A DNA stretch of 64,000 nucleotides from an uncultured Corynebacterium sp. Its GTDB lineage: Bacteria; Actinomycetota; Actinomycetes; Mycobacteriales; Mycobacteriaceae. Position numbers and translations under genes: made by a program. Location: contig NZ_CAMQAZ010000001.1 in NCBI RefSeq assembly GCF_946998835.1, forward strand, positions 1 to 64,000. The letters run 5' to 3'. The notes under the pieces were generated by a model, which was given only the letters and a program-made list of their open reading frames with translations, was not told where the DNA came from and ran no database searches. Positions 35,174 to 43,598 of the stretch are shown here, piece after piece (position 1 is the first letter of the stretch; each line of letters starts with the position of its first letter).

Positions 35174-36400
35174 CTAACGGACAGCCATGGTTGACTGCGC
35201 GCCGTCTTCATAGCGGGCGACGATGCCGGCGAAGAGTTTCACACCAACGCCCAGGCAGCGCTCGTCCACAATCAGGTCATCTCGGTGTAGATCATGCTTG
35301 TCTCCGCGTCCTGACCAGCAGCCCAAACGAGCCATTGCACCCGGGACGTGCTCGAGATACCAGCCGAAGTCTTCGCCGCCGGACGACTGCGGAGCCTGGA
35401 TGACAGCATTCTCATCAACTCGTCGCACCGCTTCCGCAATTAGGGCGGTGCAGTATTCGTCGTTAAGCACGGGCGGCACGCCGCGTTCGTAATTGATGGT
35501 GCATTCGGCACCTGTTGGGGCGAGGACCTGTTCAATGAGTTCGCGCACGAGCGGATCGATGGCACGCCAGGTTGTGATGTCTGCGGTGCGCAGGGTGCCG
35601 CTGACGCTGCCTTCCGACGGGATCGCGTTGTGCGCATAGCCGGAGTGAACGGAGCCAAAAGTGAGCACGGTGCCAGTGCGCGGGTCGACGCGTCGGGACA
35701 GCAGACCGGGCAGATCGACAATCAATTTGCCCAGCGCATAGACAACATCGGCTGTCATCTGTGGACGTGAAGTATGTCCACCGGGACCGTGCACCTGAAT
35801 CTCCAGCGTGTCCGCCGCGGAGGTGATGGCACCTGTGCGCACGCCAACGTGACCGACGCGCAGTTTCGGCTCACAGTGGACTGCGAAGATACGCTCCACT
35901 CCGTCAAGCGCGCCGGCCGCGATAACTTCGGGCGCGCCGCCGACCATGACTTCCTCAGCTGGTTGGAAGATGAAACGCAGAGGAGTCGGCAGTGTGTGCT
36001 TTTCGTGGTACTCAGCCATCGCCAACGCCGTTGCAAGCGTAATCGTGGTGTGAAAATCGTGCCCACAGGCATGCATGACACCGTCGTTCGTGCTGGCAAA
36101 CTCCAGCCCGGTGGTCTCCGTAATTGGCAGCGCGTCTATGTCACCGCGAAAGGCGAGGCGCCCCGGGCGTTCACCGCCCGCTTCGCTGTCTGCGAGTTCA
36201 ACCTCACCAATATCGACCATCAGGCCAGTATTGGGAAATAGCACCGGTTTCAGCCCCGCGGCACGCAGCTTCTCCTCCACGAAGGCCGTGGTGGCATGCT
36301 CCATGTGGGATAGCTCCGGGTGCGCATGAAGATGCCGCCGCCACTCGATAATCTCGTTCGCGTGCTCGGCCCACCAGTGCTTAATAAACTCCTCAATCAC
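35174..36400 (-). CDS. M20-family amidohydrolase (AmiA/AmiB-like)
   Basis: A ~408-residue zinc amidohydrolase of the M20D type that hydrolyses N-acyl amino acids or similar amides. Ligand motifs are WRRHLHAHPELS, RGDIDALPI, MHACGHDFHTT, FQPAEEV with the catalytic Glu, and SSGGEDFGWYLEHVPG; the dimerisation domain begins at EIQVHGPGGHTSRP. The start is taken as GTG (VIEEFIKHWW), 8 nt behind TACACT, giving a leaderless mRNA; a TTG three codons upstream overlaps that box. The natural substrate is not evident. In Corynebacterium this family includes the enzymes that release odorants from N-acyl-glutamine, but specificity cannot be read here. Confidence 0.85.
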   Translation of the reverse strand: MIEEFIKHWWAEHANEIIEWRRHLHAHPELSHMEHATTAFVEEKLRAAGLKPVLFPNTGLMVDIGEVELADSEAGGERPGRLAFRGDIDALPITETTGLEFASTNDGVMHACGHDFHTTITLATALAMAEYHEKHTLPTPLRFIFQPAEEVMVGGAPEVIAAGALDGVERIFAVHCEPKLRVGHVGVRTGAITSAADTLEIQVHGPGGHTSRPQMTADVVYALGKLIVDLPGLLSRRVDPRTGTVLTFGSVHSGYAHNAIPSEGSVSGTLRTADITTWRAIDPLVRELIEQVLAPTGAECTINYERGVPPVLNDEYCTALIAEAVRRVDENAVIQAPQSSGGEDFGWYLEHVPGAMARLGCWSGRGDKHDLHRDDLIVDERCLGVGVKLFAGIVARYEDGAQSTMAVR

Positions 36401-36598
36401 AACTCTCAAGTGTAAGCACTCTCCGAATAGGCCGTAACAAGAGGCCTAACGACGGCTGCGCCAGCGCCAGCAGCAGCCGACAACTGTGTGTGCCTCAGCA
36501 CTGGTGGTGCGCGAACAAACCGAGGTCACATCTTCCCCATTGGCCACTGCAGCTATCAGGTGTTTCACATTCGGGCGAAGTTTGCGATGATAAAAGTC

Positions 36599-37216
36599 AT
36601 GTCCGGCAATGGCACACCCAAGTCTCTGCGCATTTCCATCATCATTGTGGCCACAGCGCTCGTGGTCGTCATCGGCATCGCCATCGGCCTGTCGCTGAAC
36701 ATCAACAATGCCCCCAAGCAGCCGGAGGTACCCTCCGCCTCGCAGGGAACTACATCCAAGTCAACGCAGTCCCCTTCCCCGTCAACGACTACGTCGAAAT
36801 CCTCCGAGACGTCGTCAAGCACGTCGAGCACCACTTCTACGCCATCCACTACGACGAGTTCCGAGCCGACGTCGACTTCAGCGGGACAGGATTTCGGTAC
36901 CGGACGCTCCGACTTGGACGGACTGGGTTTTGTGCGCAGCTCTGCACGCTGCGACAGTGGCGACCGCGCATTTGCCGTGATTGCCACTGAACAGAGCATC
37001 AAGGCCGCTGCCTGTGAGACACGCTCGGGCGAGAAGTACTACCGCTCAGACACGCCACAGGGTTCCGGATCGATGGAAATCATCGTCGACGAGGGCGACC
37101 GCATCGTGGCGCGCAACGGCTCGTACAAGTACCAGATGTCCCCTGACGGACTTCTTGTGACCAAGGACAACGTGATCATCAAGAAGTACGCGGCAGAGGC
37201 CTGGGGTACTGCTTAA
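36599..37216 (+). CDS. Membrane-anchored protein with Ser/Thr-rich linker, function unknown
   Basis: About 205 residues. A short basic N-terminus (SGNGTPKSLR) leads into one membrane helix (ISIIIVATALVVVIGIAIGL), a ~60-residue Ser/Thr/Pro-rich linker and a C-terminal extracytoplasmic domain of ~100 residues containing two Cys (SARCDSGDR and AACETRSG) that could form a disulfide. The start at 36599 is preferred (GATGAT 7 nt upstream); an ATG at 36587 is also possible, and the ORF extends further up without coding character. It is convergent with upp with only 9 nt between them. I do not recognise the C-terminal domain. Confidence 0.7.
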   Translation: MSGNGTPKSLRISIIIVATALVVVIGIAIGLSLNINNAPKQPEVPSASQGTTSKSTQSPSPSTTTSKSSETSSSTSSTTSTPSTTTSSEPTSTSAGQDFGTGRSDLDGLGFVRSSARCDSGDRAFAVIATEQSIKAAACETRSGEKYYRSDTPQGSGSMEIIVDEGDRIVARNGSYKYQMSPDGLLVTKDNVIIKKYAAEAWGTA

Positions 37217-37225
37217 GAGGTCAAC

Positions 37226-37861
37226 TTAAAGATCAATGTTGCGGGGGCCGTAGAGGCGGTCACCCGCATCTCCCAGACCTGGAACGATGTAGGCATCTTC
37301 ATTGAGGTCCGGGTCCACCACGGTGGTAACAAGGCGCACTGGCAAACCCGACTCCTTCAAGGCATCGACGCCTTGCTGCGCAGAGATGATGCAGACTGCA
37401 GTGATGTTGTCCGCGCCGCGATCCACGAGCAACTTCAACGCGTGCAGCAGTGAACCACCGGTTGCCAGCATCGGGTCGACCAGGAAGACAGTACGCCCGG
37501 ACAGGTCCTCCGGCAGTGCCTCGAGGTACGGCACTGGCTGATGGGTTTCCTCATCGCGCGCCAAGCCAATGAATCCCACCTGCGCATCCGGAATCATCGA
37601 CAGCGATGGGTCAATCATGCCGAGTCCCGCGCGGATGACGGGAACGATAATCGGTGGGTCCTGCAGACGGTAACCCGGCGCAGTAGTAATCGGGGTCTGA
37701 ACATCGAAGTTATCGACAGGCAGCTGACGACTTGCCTCATAAATCAGCATTGCGCCCAGGTCGGCCAACGCCGCACGGAAGCCCGCGTTATCGGTGCGCT
37801 CGTCGCGCAGAATGGTCAAACGTGACTGTGCCAAGGGATGGTTGACAACGGTAATCTCCAT
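37226..37861 (-). CDS. upp: Uracil phosphoribosyltransferase
   Basis: A 211-residue salvage enzyme making UMP from uracil and PRPP. Motifs are [17 protein letters not shown] at the N-terminus, [10 protein letters not shown], the PRPP loop [14 protein letters not shown] and the uracil-binding C-terminus [14 protein letters not shown]. The start MEITVV lies 7 nt behind TATTTT (leaderless); the longer ORF from a TTG at 37870 would begin inside that box. Confidence 0.96.
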   Translation of the reverse strand: MEITVVNHPLAQSRLTILRDERTDNAGFRAALADLGAMLIYEASRQLPVDNFDVQTPITTAPGYRLQDPPIIVPVIRAGLGMIDPSLSMIPDAQVGFIGLARDEETHQPVPYLEALPEDLSGRTVFLVDPMLATGGSLLHALKLLVDRGADNITAVCIISAQQGVDALKESGLPVRLVTTVVDPDLNEDAYIVPGLGDAGDRLYGPRNIDL

Positions 37862-38235
37862 GCCTTCCAAAATACATTGGTTTGCTTTTGCCGCTGCGGT
37901 GTCAACCTGTCAATGCGCTCAAATGAGTTTCATAAAAATGGACCCGAATCAAAATGGAACCGAATCGGCCTTTTTCGCGCCTAACAATACGAGGGCTTTT
38001 TATTGCGTCCGGTTCATGTAGATCGAGTCATCGCTAAGTCCATTTGCTATCTCAGCCGTCGTCCGCGCCCCAGTTAGTCGTTCTGTCTGCAGTGCTGCGT
38101 TCGGCATCCTCCGCGAATTTCTCAGAGAGGCCGTCAATCTTGCTACGTCCATCACCACACAGCATCCACAACCCGTCGTTTCTTTCCCCTGCCACCAGCA
38201 GCGATGCCTCAACGTTCACGCTGGTACCAGAGCTC
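37862..38235. promoter_or_regulatory. upp / NlpC-pair intergenic region with a 16-bp tandem repeat
   Basis: The 374-nt gap between divergent genes holds two adjacent 16-bp copies, AAAATGGACCCGAATC (37935-37950) and AAAATGGAACCGAATC (37951-37966), differing at one base. They lie ~75-105 bp upstream of upp and may be a regulator site. A T-rich tract follows. The segment 38044-38235 is open in frame with the next gene but looks non-coding in composition; part of it may still belong to that gene because its start is uncertain. Confidence 0.5.
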
Positions 38236-38544
38236 ATGTCCGCAAACGCCACGCAGCTTGACGCATTGTCGCAACAGGCCAACGGCACCGACTTGGATAT
38301 CGGCGCGCTAACCCCGCTTGTCGACGTCCCGTTTGTCGGCCCCTTCTGTCAGGCTGCGGCCACCGCTCTACAACGCCAGCGCGAGCACGTGACCGAGCTA
38401 AACGCATATGGTGCCAGCGCCGCTCGAGCATTGACCGATCTGGTCTACGCGGTGTCCTCTGCTGAAGATGCCAGCACACATGCACTACAGGCCATTTCAC
38501 CGGAGACAGGCACTGCTGTAGATCGCGGAACTGGTGGTGTGTGA
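38236..38544 (+). CDS. Small Ala-rich helical protein coupled to an NlpC/P60 hydrolase
   Basis: About 102 residues from MSANATQLDALSQQANG, mostly helix-forming, with a short hydrophobic middle (LTPLVDVPFVGPFCQAAATAL) and a second helical stretch ending in TDLVYAVSSAEDAS. Size and layout recall WXG100/ESX-associated helical-hairpin proteins, but I see no W-x-G. The start is uncertain: a TTG at 38140 with AGAGG upstream would add 32 residues, including FTLVPEL, which looks like part of the fold. Its TGA overlaps the ATG of the hydrolase gene, so the two are coupled and probably work together. Confidence 0.6.
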   Translation: MSANATQLDALSQQANGTDLDIGALTPLVDVPFVGPFCQAAATALQRQREHVTELNAYGASAARALTDLVYAVSSAEDASTHALQAISPETGTAVDRGTGGV

Positions 38545-39554
38545 TGCTTCCCACCGCCCTATTGACTGAGGTGCCCAGCACAATCGCGCAACAGCTGAGC
38601 CCTGCCATCGCTCCTGCACTGGCAGGACTTGCTACCGCAGCCATCCCGGCGGCTAGTACTGCCTGGCATTCGGTCGCGAATTCTGTTGAGCGCAACTGGG
38701 TCGATGGCATGGGAGCTGGTTCCGGCGCTGCAGGCGCGAGCCTCAAACGGGCCGCGCAAGCGGCCGCAGATTTGGAAACACGCGCCGGAACGATTGACAG
38801 GGATATTGCTAGCGGGCTGGACGCAGTGATGTCCGCGGCTGCTGACCTGGCCCGGATTGCCGCAGACTTCGTCACGTCGGCTATGCGCTCGTTGACCGCT
38901 ACTGCCGCAGGCCCTGCGGGCTTTGCGGCCGCGGGTGCCAGCTTGGTTGCAGCTGCCAGTTCCGCCATCTCGCAGGCCATTGAGCGGCTAAAGAGATTGG
39001 AAAAAGAGCTGAGCCCTCTGGCGCAGTCGCTCATGCGACAAGCCTGCACCACAGTGGGAACTCCCGCCCCACCGCGGCCGGCGCAGTTGGAGGCTCCAGC
39101 AACAGCTCACGCAGCACTCGCTTCTACCGGTACCGCGGGTGATTCAGCAGCATCAACCGATTCAAGCAGTGTCCCGGTAGCAGCGGATGCAGGTTCTGGT
39201 GCACCGACACCAGAGGCCCAGGCCGCGGTGAAGGCTGCCCTCAGCGCCGTCGGCACGCCCTATGGTTGGGGCGGCAGCACTCCGGGGCAAGCACTCGACT
39301 GCTCGGGCTTGACTCATTGGGCTTATGGGCAAGCTGGTGTCGATATTCCCCGTACCGCCGAAGCGCAGGCCATCGGCAGGCAGGTGGGCCAGGATGAACT
39401 TTTGCCCGGCGACCTTGCAGTGTGGGATGGCCATGTTGCCATGGTTGTCGGCGACGGCAAGATGGTCGAAGCTGGCGATCCAGTGCAGGTCAATCCGGTG
39501 CGAACCACCAACATTGGTATGCCGTTTAAGGGTTTCTACCGCCCGACGGGATAG
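38544..39554 (+). CDS. NlpC/P60-family peptidoglycan hydrolase with helical N-terminal region
   Basis: A 336-residue protein. Residues 1-160 are Ala-rich and helical, with a WHSVANSVERNWVDG segment and a long coiled stretch ending near EKELSPLAQSLM. A Pro/Ala/Ser linker (160-230) leads to a C-terminal NlpC/P60 domain starting AVGTPYGWGGSTPG. The catalytic Cys253 is in LDCSGLTHW and His297 is in WDGHVAMVVG. The domain should cleave peptidoglycan stem peptides. No standard signal peptide is present, unlike RipA-type enzymes, so export may use an ESX-like route or an unrecognised signal. It overlaps the preceding small gene (TGATG). Confidence 0.82.
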   Translation: MLPTALLTEVPSTIAQQLSPAIAPALAGLATAAIPAASTAWHSVANSVERNWVDGMGAGSGAAGASLKRAAQAAADLETRAGTIDRDIASGLDAVMSAAADLARIAADFVTSAMRSLTATAAGPAGFAAAGASLVAAASSAISQAIERLKRLEKELSPLAQSLMRQACTTVGTPAPPRPAQLEAPATAHAALASTGTAGDSAASTDSSSVPVAADAGSGAPTPEAQAAVKAALSAVGTPYGWGGSTPGQALDCSGLTHWAYGQAGVDIPRTAEAQAIGRQVGQDELLPGDLAVWDGHVAMVVGDGKMVEAGDPVQVNPVRTTNIGMPFKGFYRPTG

Positions 39555-39686
39555 TGCTGTGGGTATCTGAGTCGTAAAACTTCTAAGATAGGAATACGCA
39601 AACTTGCCGCCCACGGGGTAGCTGCGAGTATGACAACTTTTTAGTTTTAATAATCACCGACAAGCAGAAGGGCTGCGACGAAAACT

Positions 39687-40928
39687 ATGGCCAGGAAAGG
39701 CATCGTTCCTATCGAACTCGAGCTGACTTCAGGCACCTTTTACACGTTGTGGGCTCCGAGCTGGCGTGAAGGTGGCTCCGAATGGCAGGCCCTGCTCGGC
39801 CGCGGAGATGAGATCTACCTGTTCCCATCTGCGGCAAAACTGCTAGCTTTCCTACAGTCAGATGCCCCTCACGACTTCGAGCAGCATCCCAGCTGGCGCA
39901 ACTTTAACCAGCAGCTGCCGGCTGCAGCTATCACGGCACCACGCCACCGTTATGACTTGATTGGGCTGCCGGAAATTCTGGCCGGTCAAGCTGACTACGA
40001 CCACGTGTCCCGCGCAGATCGCATTCTTGCTATCACCCGTTCGATTGGTGCGATTGCTGACCTCAGCCCAATCAATCAGATGTTTGCCTCTCACTCAGTC
40101 CTGGCTGCCACGCAGAACGGTGCTGACCACTTCCGGGGCAGCGGCGCGGCTCAGTGGTCAGCTATCGGCAATGTCATTCTTACCAATTGGGATAGTTGCA
40201 TCGACGCTCTCGATGGCCTCGGCGAAAATACTCCAAGCATCGATGAAAAGGCCGAAACCACTGCTGCTGCCGCATTGAAGGACGCGGAGGCCGCGGAACG
40301 CGAGCGCCGTGAAGCGGCGGAGCAGAAGCGCGAAGAGGAAAAGAAGGCTGCAGAAGAAAACGCCGGCGATCCGTACGATCAGACGGTGTGGGCCAATGCG
40401 GGCATCGACCCGATTAAGATTTCGATTGCTGGTCGCACGCTCTACACGCTGCGCTGTTACATGGGTCGTCGTCCGCTGTTCCTGGGAAGCGCCGGCGAGA
40501 TTCACACGTTCTCACAGCCGCGCACGATGGTGCGTTGGCTGCTGGAGCACAAGCATCATGACATGTCTACTCTGACGACGTGGGATGAAATCATCACTGC
40601 CGCCAACGCCGGAGAACTGGAGGCTGTGGTGCACGAGGACAACGAGTACTCGTTCACCGGTCTGGCCGAGGACATCGAAAAGGGTCCCAACGCCGTAGAT
40701 ACTGCCCAGCTCGCACGGGCCTACGAGCTGCTCGCCGACGCTGCTGACTGGGCTGGCGACGATGCTGTAAACGAAGTACTGGCGGGCAACCAGCAGCTGC
40801 AGTGGCTGTTGAACTTCCTGCTGGATACCGGTGAGATGTCCGAACCAGTTCCACCTTACGACGAAGAAGCCGAGGGCTGGAGGCAGCTGGAGAAGGATTT
40901 GGCCGCTCGGTTCACGACCAAGATTTAA
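39687..40928 (+). CDS. Conserved hypothetical protein with internal duplication
   Basis: A 413-residue soluble-looking protein I do not recognise functionally. It has two similar modules: residues ~10-70 (GTFYTLWAPSWREGG, then DEIYLFPSAAKLLAFLQ and SWRNF) and ~255-315 (GRTLYTLRCYMGRRP, then GEIHTFSQPRTMVRWLL and TWDEI). Between them is a charged Ala/Glu/Arg coiled segment (residues ~195-235). The C-terminus is acidic and helical. No membrane helix or signal peptide is seen. It stands alone between the NlpC gene and convergent adenosine deaminase, with TAATAA-type promoter sequence upstream. Confidence 0.75.
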   Translation: MARKGIVPIELELTSGTFYTLWAPSWREGGSEWQALLGRGDEIYLFPSAAKLLAFLQSDAPHDFEQHPSWRNFNQQLPAAAITAPRHRYDLIGLPEILAGQADYDHVSRADRILAITRSIGAIADLSPINQMFASHSVLAATQNGADHFRGSGAAQWSAIGNVILTNWDSCIDALDGLGENTPSIDEKAETTAAAALKDAEAAERERREAAEQKREEEKKAAEENAGDPYDQTVWANAGIDPIKISIAGRTLYTLRCYMGRRPLFLGSAGEIHTFSQPRTMVRWLLEHKHHDMSTLTTWDEIITAANAGELEAVVHEDNEYSFTGLAEDIEKGPNAVDTAQLARAYELLADAADWAGDDAVNEVLAGNQQLQWLLNFLLDTGEMSEPVPPYDEEAEGWRQLEKDLAARFTTKI

Positions 40929-40961
40929 CTCCCCTCCCCCAGTACGCTGAGCGGCGCTGGC

Positions 40962-42191
40962 TTAGTCCAGCGTCAGGCTCAGCTCATCGTCGGCACCGAA
41001 GTCTTCCCCGCTGACATCGGTGTCAATGTCCTCGTCATCGTTGTCAATGAGCTGCAGATAAGCGGGGTAAATGATGGTGTCCATGATGTGCTCGCGGGTC
41101 GGCAAATCCACGAATGCGTTGTTGAGCGCGTTGGAGGTCAGTTCGAACAACTCGCTGTAGCCGTAGCCGAAGTTCTCCACCAGCTCCATGCACTCCCTGG
41201 TCATGGAGGTTGCGCCAATCAGGCGGTTATCCGTGTTGACCGTACAGGCGAAACTCATATCGTCGAGAAGCGAGAACGGGTGATCCGCAACGCTGTCACA
41301 GACACCAGTCTGAACGTTGGAGGTCGGGCAGATTTCCAGCGGAATCTGGCGGTCACGAATAGCGGAGGCTACCTCCTGGCACTCGATGCCCTCAAGGGAT
41401 GCGCCAAAGTCTTCGTAGATGCGCACACCGTGGCCGAGACGGCGAGCACCCTGCACGACAGCGTCCTGCAACGAATCGACACCAGCGTCTTCACCTGCGT
41501 GAATGGTCACTGGAATGAGGCTTTCCCGCAGCATGGTAAAAGCCTCAGCATGGTTGGCCGGCGGGAAGCCGTTTTCCGGACCCGCGATGTCGAAACCGAC
41601 AACGTAGCCGTCGGAGTTCTTCCCGTAGTTGTCGATAACCAGCTGTGCGACTTCCTTCGAGTTGTCATTCTGGCGCATTGCGCAGATGAGCAGGCGCGCG
41701 GTGATGTGCTTGCCCTCGGCGGCAGCGTGGGCCTCACCCTGCGCCAGGCCCTCGACCAGAGCGTCAACAACACCCTGCATATCCAGGCCCTTTTCCAGAT
41801 GATTTTCCGGGGCCAGACGCAGCTCAGCGTAGACGACATTGTCGGCAGCCAGATCCTCGACAGCCTCTCGGGCTACGCGCGTCAGCGACTCAGCGGTCTG
41901 CATGACAGCACAGGTGTGTGCGAAAGCGGTGAGGTAGCTCGGCAACGAGCCGGAGTTGCCGGTGTCAATGAACCACTGTTCTAGTTCATCCACATCGGTG
42001 GTCGGCAGCTGATCGGTGTAACCGCAGTCCGCGGCCAGGTCGATAACGGTCTGCGGGCGCAGACCACCATCGAGGTGATCGTGAAGCAGTACCTTGGGCA
42101 GGCTGGCGACAACCTTGCGCATCTCAGCGAGATTCGATGCCGAAGACTGTGCGTCCAGAGACTGAGCATCACTGTGCGAAGAATTAGTCAT
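40962..42191 (-). CDS. add: Adenosine deaminase
   Basis: A 409-residue zinc-dependent deaminase converting (deoxy)adenosine to (deoxy)inosine. Metal and catalytic motifs are LLHDHLDGGLRP (HxH), VTIHAGEDAG with the catalytic Glu, RRLGHGVRIYED and ICPTSNVQTG. The usual C-terminal STDDP Asp pair reads NTDNRL here, keeping the zinc-binding Asp. The acidic tail after PAYLQLIDN (~30 residues) is probably disordered. A -10 TAGTCT sits exactly 7 nt before the ATG (leaderless). Confidence 0.92.
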   Translation of the reverse strand: MTNSSHSDAQSLDAQSSASNLAEMRKVVASLPKVLLHDHLDGGLRPQTVIDLAADCGYTDQLPTTDVDELEQWFIDTGNSGSLPSYLTAFAHTCAVMQTAESLTRVAREAVEDLAADNVVYAELRLAPENHLEKGLDMQGVVDALVEGLAQGEAHAAAEGKHITARLLICAMRQNDNSKEVAQLVIDNYGKNSDGYVVGFDIAGPENGFPPANHAEAFTMLRESLIPVTIHAGEDAGVDSLQDAVVQGARRLGHGVRIYEDFGASLEGIECQEVASAIRDRQIPLEICPTSNVQTGVCDSVADHPFSLLDDMSFACTVNTDNRLIGATSMTRECMELVENFGYGYSELFELTSNALNNAFVDLPTREHIMDTIIYPAYLQLIDNDDEDIDTDVSGEDFGADDELSLTLD

Positions 42192-42347
42192 AATGGCCAG
42201 ACTATCGGTACTGTGCCCTCCGCTTCTACTTCACTGCCGCCGAATCGTGAATCTGCCGCGCATAACCGTTCGTGCTCCCCCGATTTCCCCCATCCGGGCA
42301 CGCGAAATACATCATTGTGGGTGGCGTTTTACTACCCTTAGTTCATC

Positions 42348-43598
42348 ATGTTTACCTCTCGCCGCTTCTCCTCCGCCACCGCACTACTTGCCGCCGGAGC
42401 TCTGCTTCTGCCAGTCTCCGCCCCGGCAGCTATGGCACAGAGCACTTCGCTTACCGACGACACCCCAGTTGTCGGTCCGGCACCTGGCATCCGTGACACG
42501 GAGGACTGCCCGTACAAGACTCTGCCACCAGCTCCAGTGGATTCCTCGGAAGTTCCGGCCCCTGGCAAGACCTCTCCTACTCCACTGCCAGTTCCCAAAA
42601 AGCCGGCTGGAGGTACAAAGATGTCCGCCTGCGGCATCGTTAGCGGTAAGGACTTTGAGGTCCCGAAGGATATCTCCGCCTCCGCGTGGACTGTGTTCGA
42701 TTTGAAATCCGGCGATGTCATTGCTGCGAAGGACCCGCACGGCCGCTACCGCCCGGCATCGATTATCAAGGTGCTACTGGCAATGGAAGCGCTGGAGGAT
42801 TTAAAACTAGACGACCGCGTGAAAGCGACCTTCGAGGACGCGAATATGGAGGGCTCCCGCGTCGGCATCGTCGAAGGTGTGAACTACTCGGTTGAGACAC
42901 TGTTGACCGGGTTGTTACTCAACTCCGGCAATGACACTGGTCACGCGCTGGCCCGCGAACTGGGCGGCATGGCTAAGACCGCTGAGAAGGTCAATGCCCT
43001 GGCGAAAGAACTGGGTGCCACAGATACCCGAGTAGTAAACCCCACTGGTCTCGATGCTCCGGGACAGATGACTTCGGCCTACGACATGTCACTGTTCTTC
43101 CAGCATGCATTCAACAACCCGACTTATCGCAAAATCTCGGCGACTCACTTAGCCACTATCCCCGGCGACAAGAACCTCAAGGTTGATGACTTTGAGATCG
43201 CTAATGACAATCAGTTGATTGCCCAGGACTACCCCGGCGCACTGGGAGGCAAAACGGGTTTTACTGACGATGCCCGTCACACCTTCGCCGGGGTGGCCGA
43301 GCGCGACGGCCGTCGTCTTGGCGTGGTTGTCCTCGACGTCACTGTTGAGGATTCACCGCGTGCCTGGGAGCAGGCGGCATCGCTTCTCGACGCCGGTTTT
43401 GCGGCACCAAAGGACAGTTCCGTCGGTGTCCTCGAAGCGAGCGCCGACGAAGATAATTTGGCAGAAAAATTGCCCGACCTCCTGGATGGTGAATCAGCAG
43501 GAGACGGGCTGAAAATTACTGTCAGTGCCAGCGTGGCAGTCGTCATCGCTTTGATTGCGATGGTGACCTACCGCGCTGGTAAGCGCAAACGCGACTAG
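42348..43598 (+). CDS. Membrane-anchored D-alanyl-D-alanine carboxypeptidase
   Basis: A 416-residue serine peptidase of the S11 (DacA/DacB) family that trims terminal D-Ala from stem peptides. It has a signal peptide (residues 1-30, APAAMA-QS), a ~75-residue Pro-rich linker, then the penicillin-binding fold with SIIK (Ser138-Lys141), SGN (193-195) and KTG (302-304). A hydrophobic helix near residues 384-403 followed by RAGKRKRD anchors the C-terminus. All three catalytic motifs are intact. TACCCT lies 9 nt upstream of the ATG. The stop abuts that of the convergent YihY/BrkB gene with no spacer. Confidence 0.93.
   Translation: MFTSRRFSSATALLAAGALLLPVSAPAAMAQSTSLTDDTPVVGPAPGIRDTEDCPYKTLPPAPVDSSEVPAPGKTSPTPLPVPKKPAGGTKMSACGIVSGKDFEVPKDISASAWTVFDLKSGDVIAAKDPHGRYRPASIIKVLLAMEALEDLKLDDRVKATFEDANMEGSRVGIVEGVNYSVETLLTGLLLNSGNDTGHALARELGGMAKTAEKVNALAKELGATDTRVVNPTGLDAPGQMTSAYDMSLFFQHAFNNPTYRKISATHLATIPGDKNLKVDDFEIANDNQLIAQDYPGALGGKTGFTDDARHTFAGVAERDGRRLGVVVLDVTVEDSPRAWEQAASLLDAGFAAPKDSSVGVLEASADEDNLAEKLPDLLDGESAGDGLKITVSASVAVVIALIAMVTYRAGKRKRD

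Noticed and set aside
38052..38288. A 78-codon minus-strand ORF opposite the start of the small helical protein
   Set aside because: It overlaps the coupled gene pair, has no ribosome-binding site or promoter, and matches no family I know.
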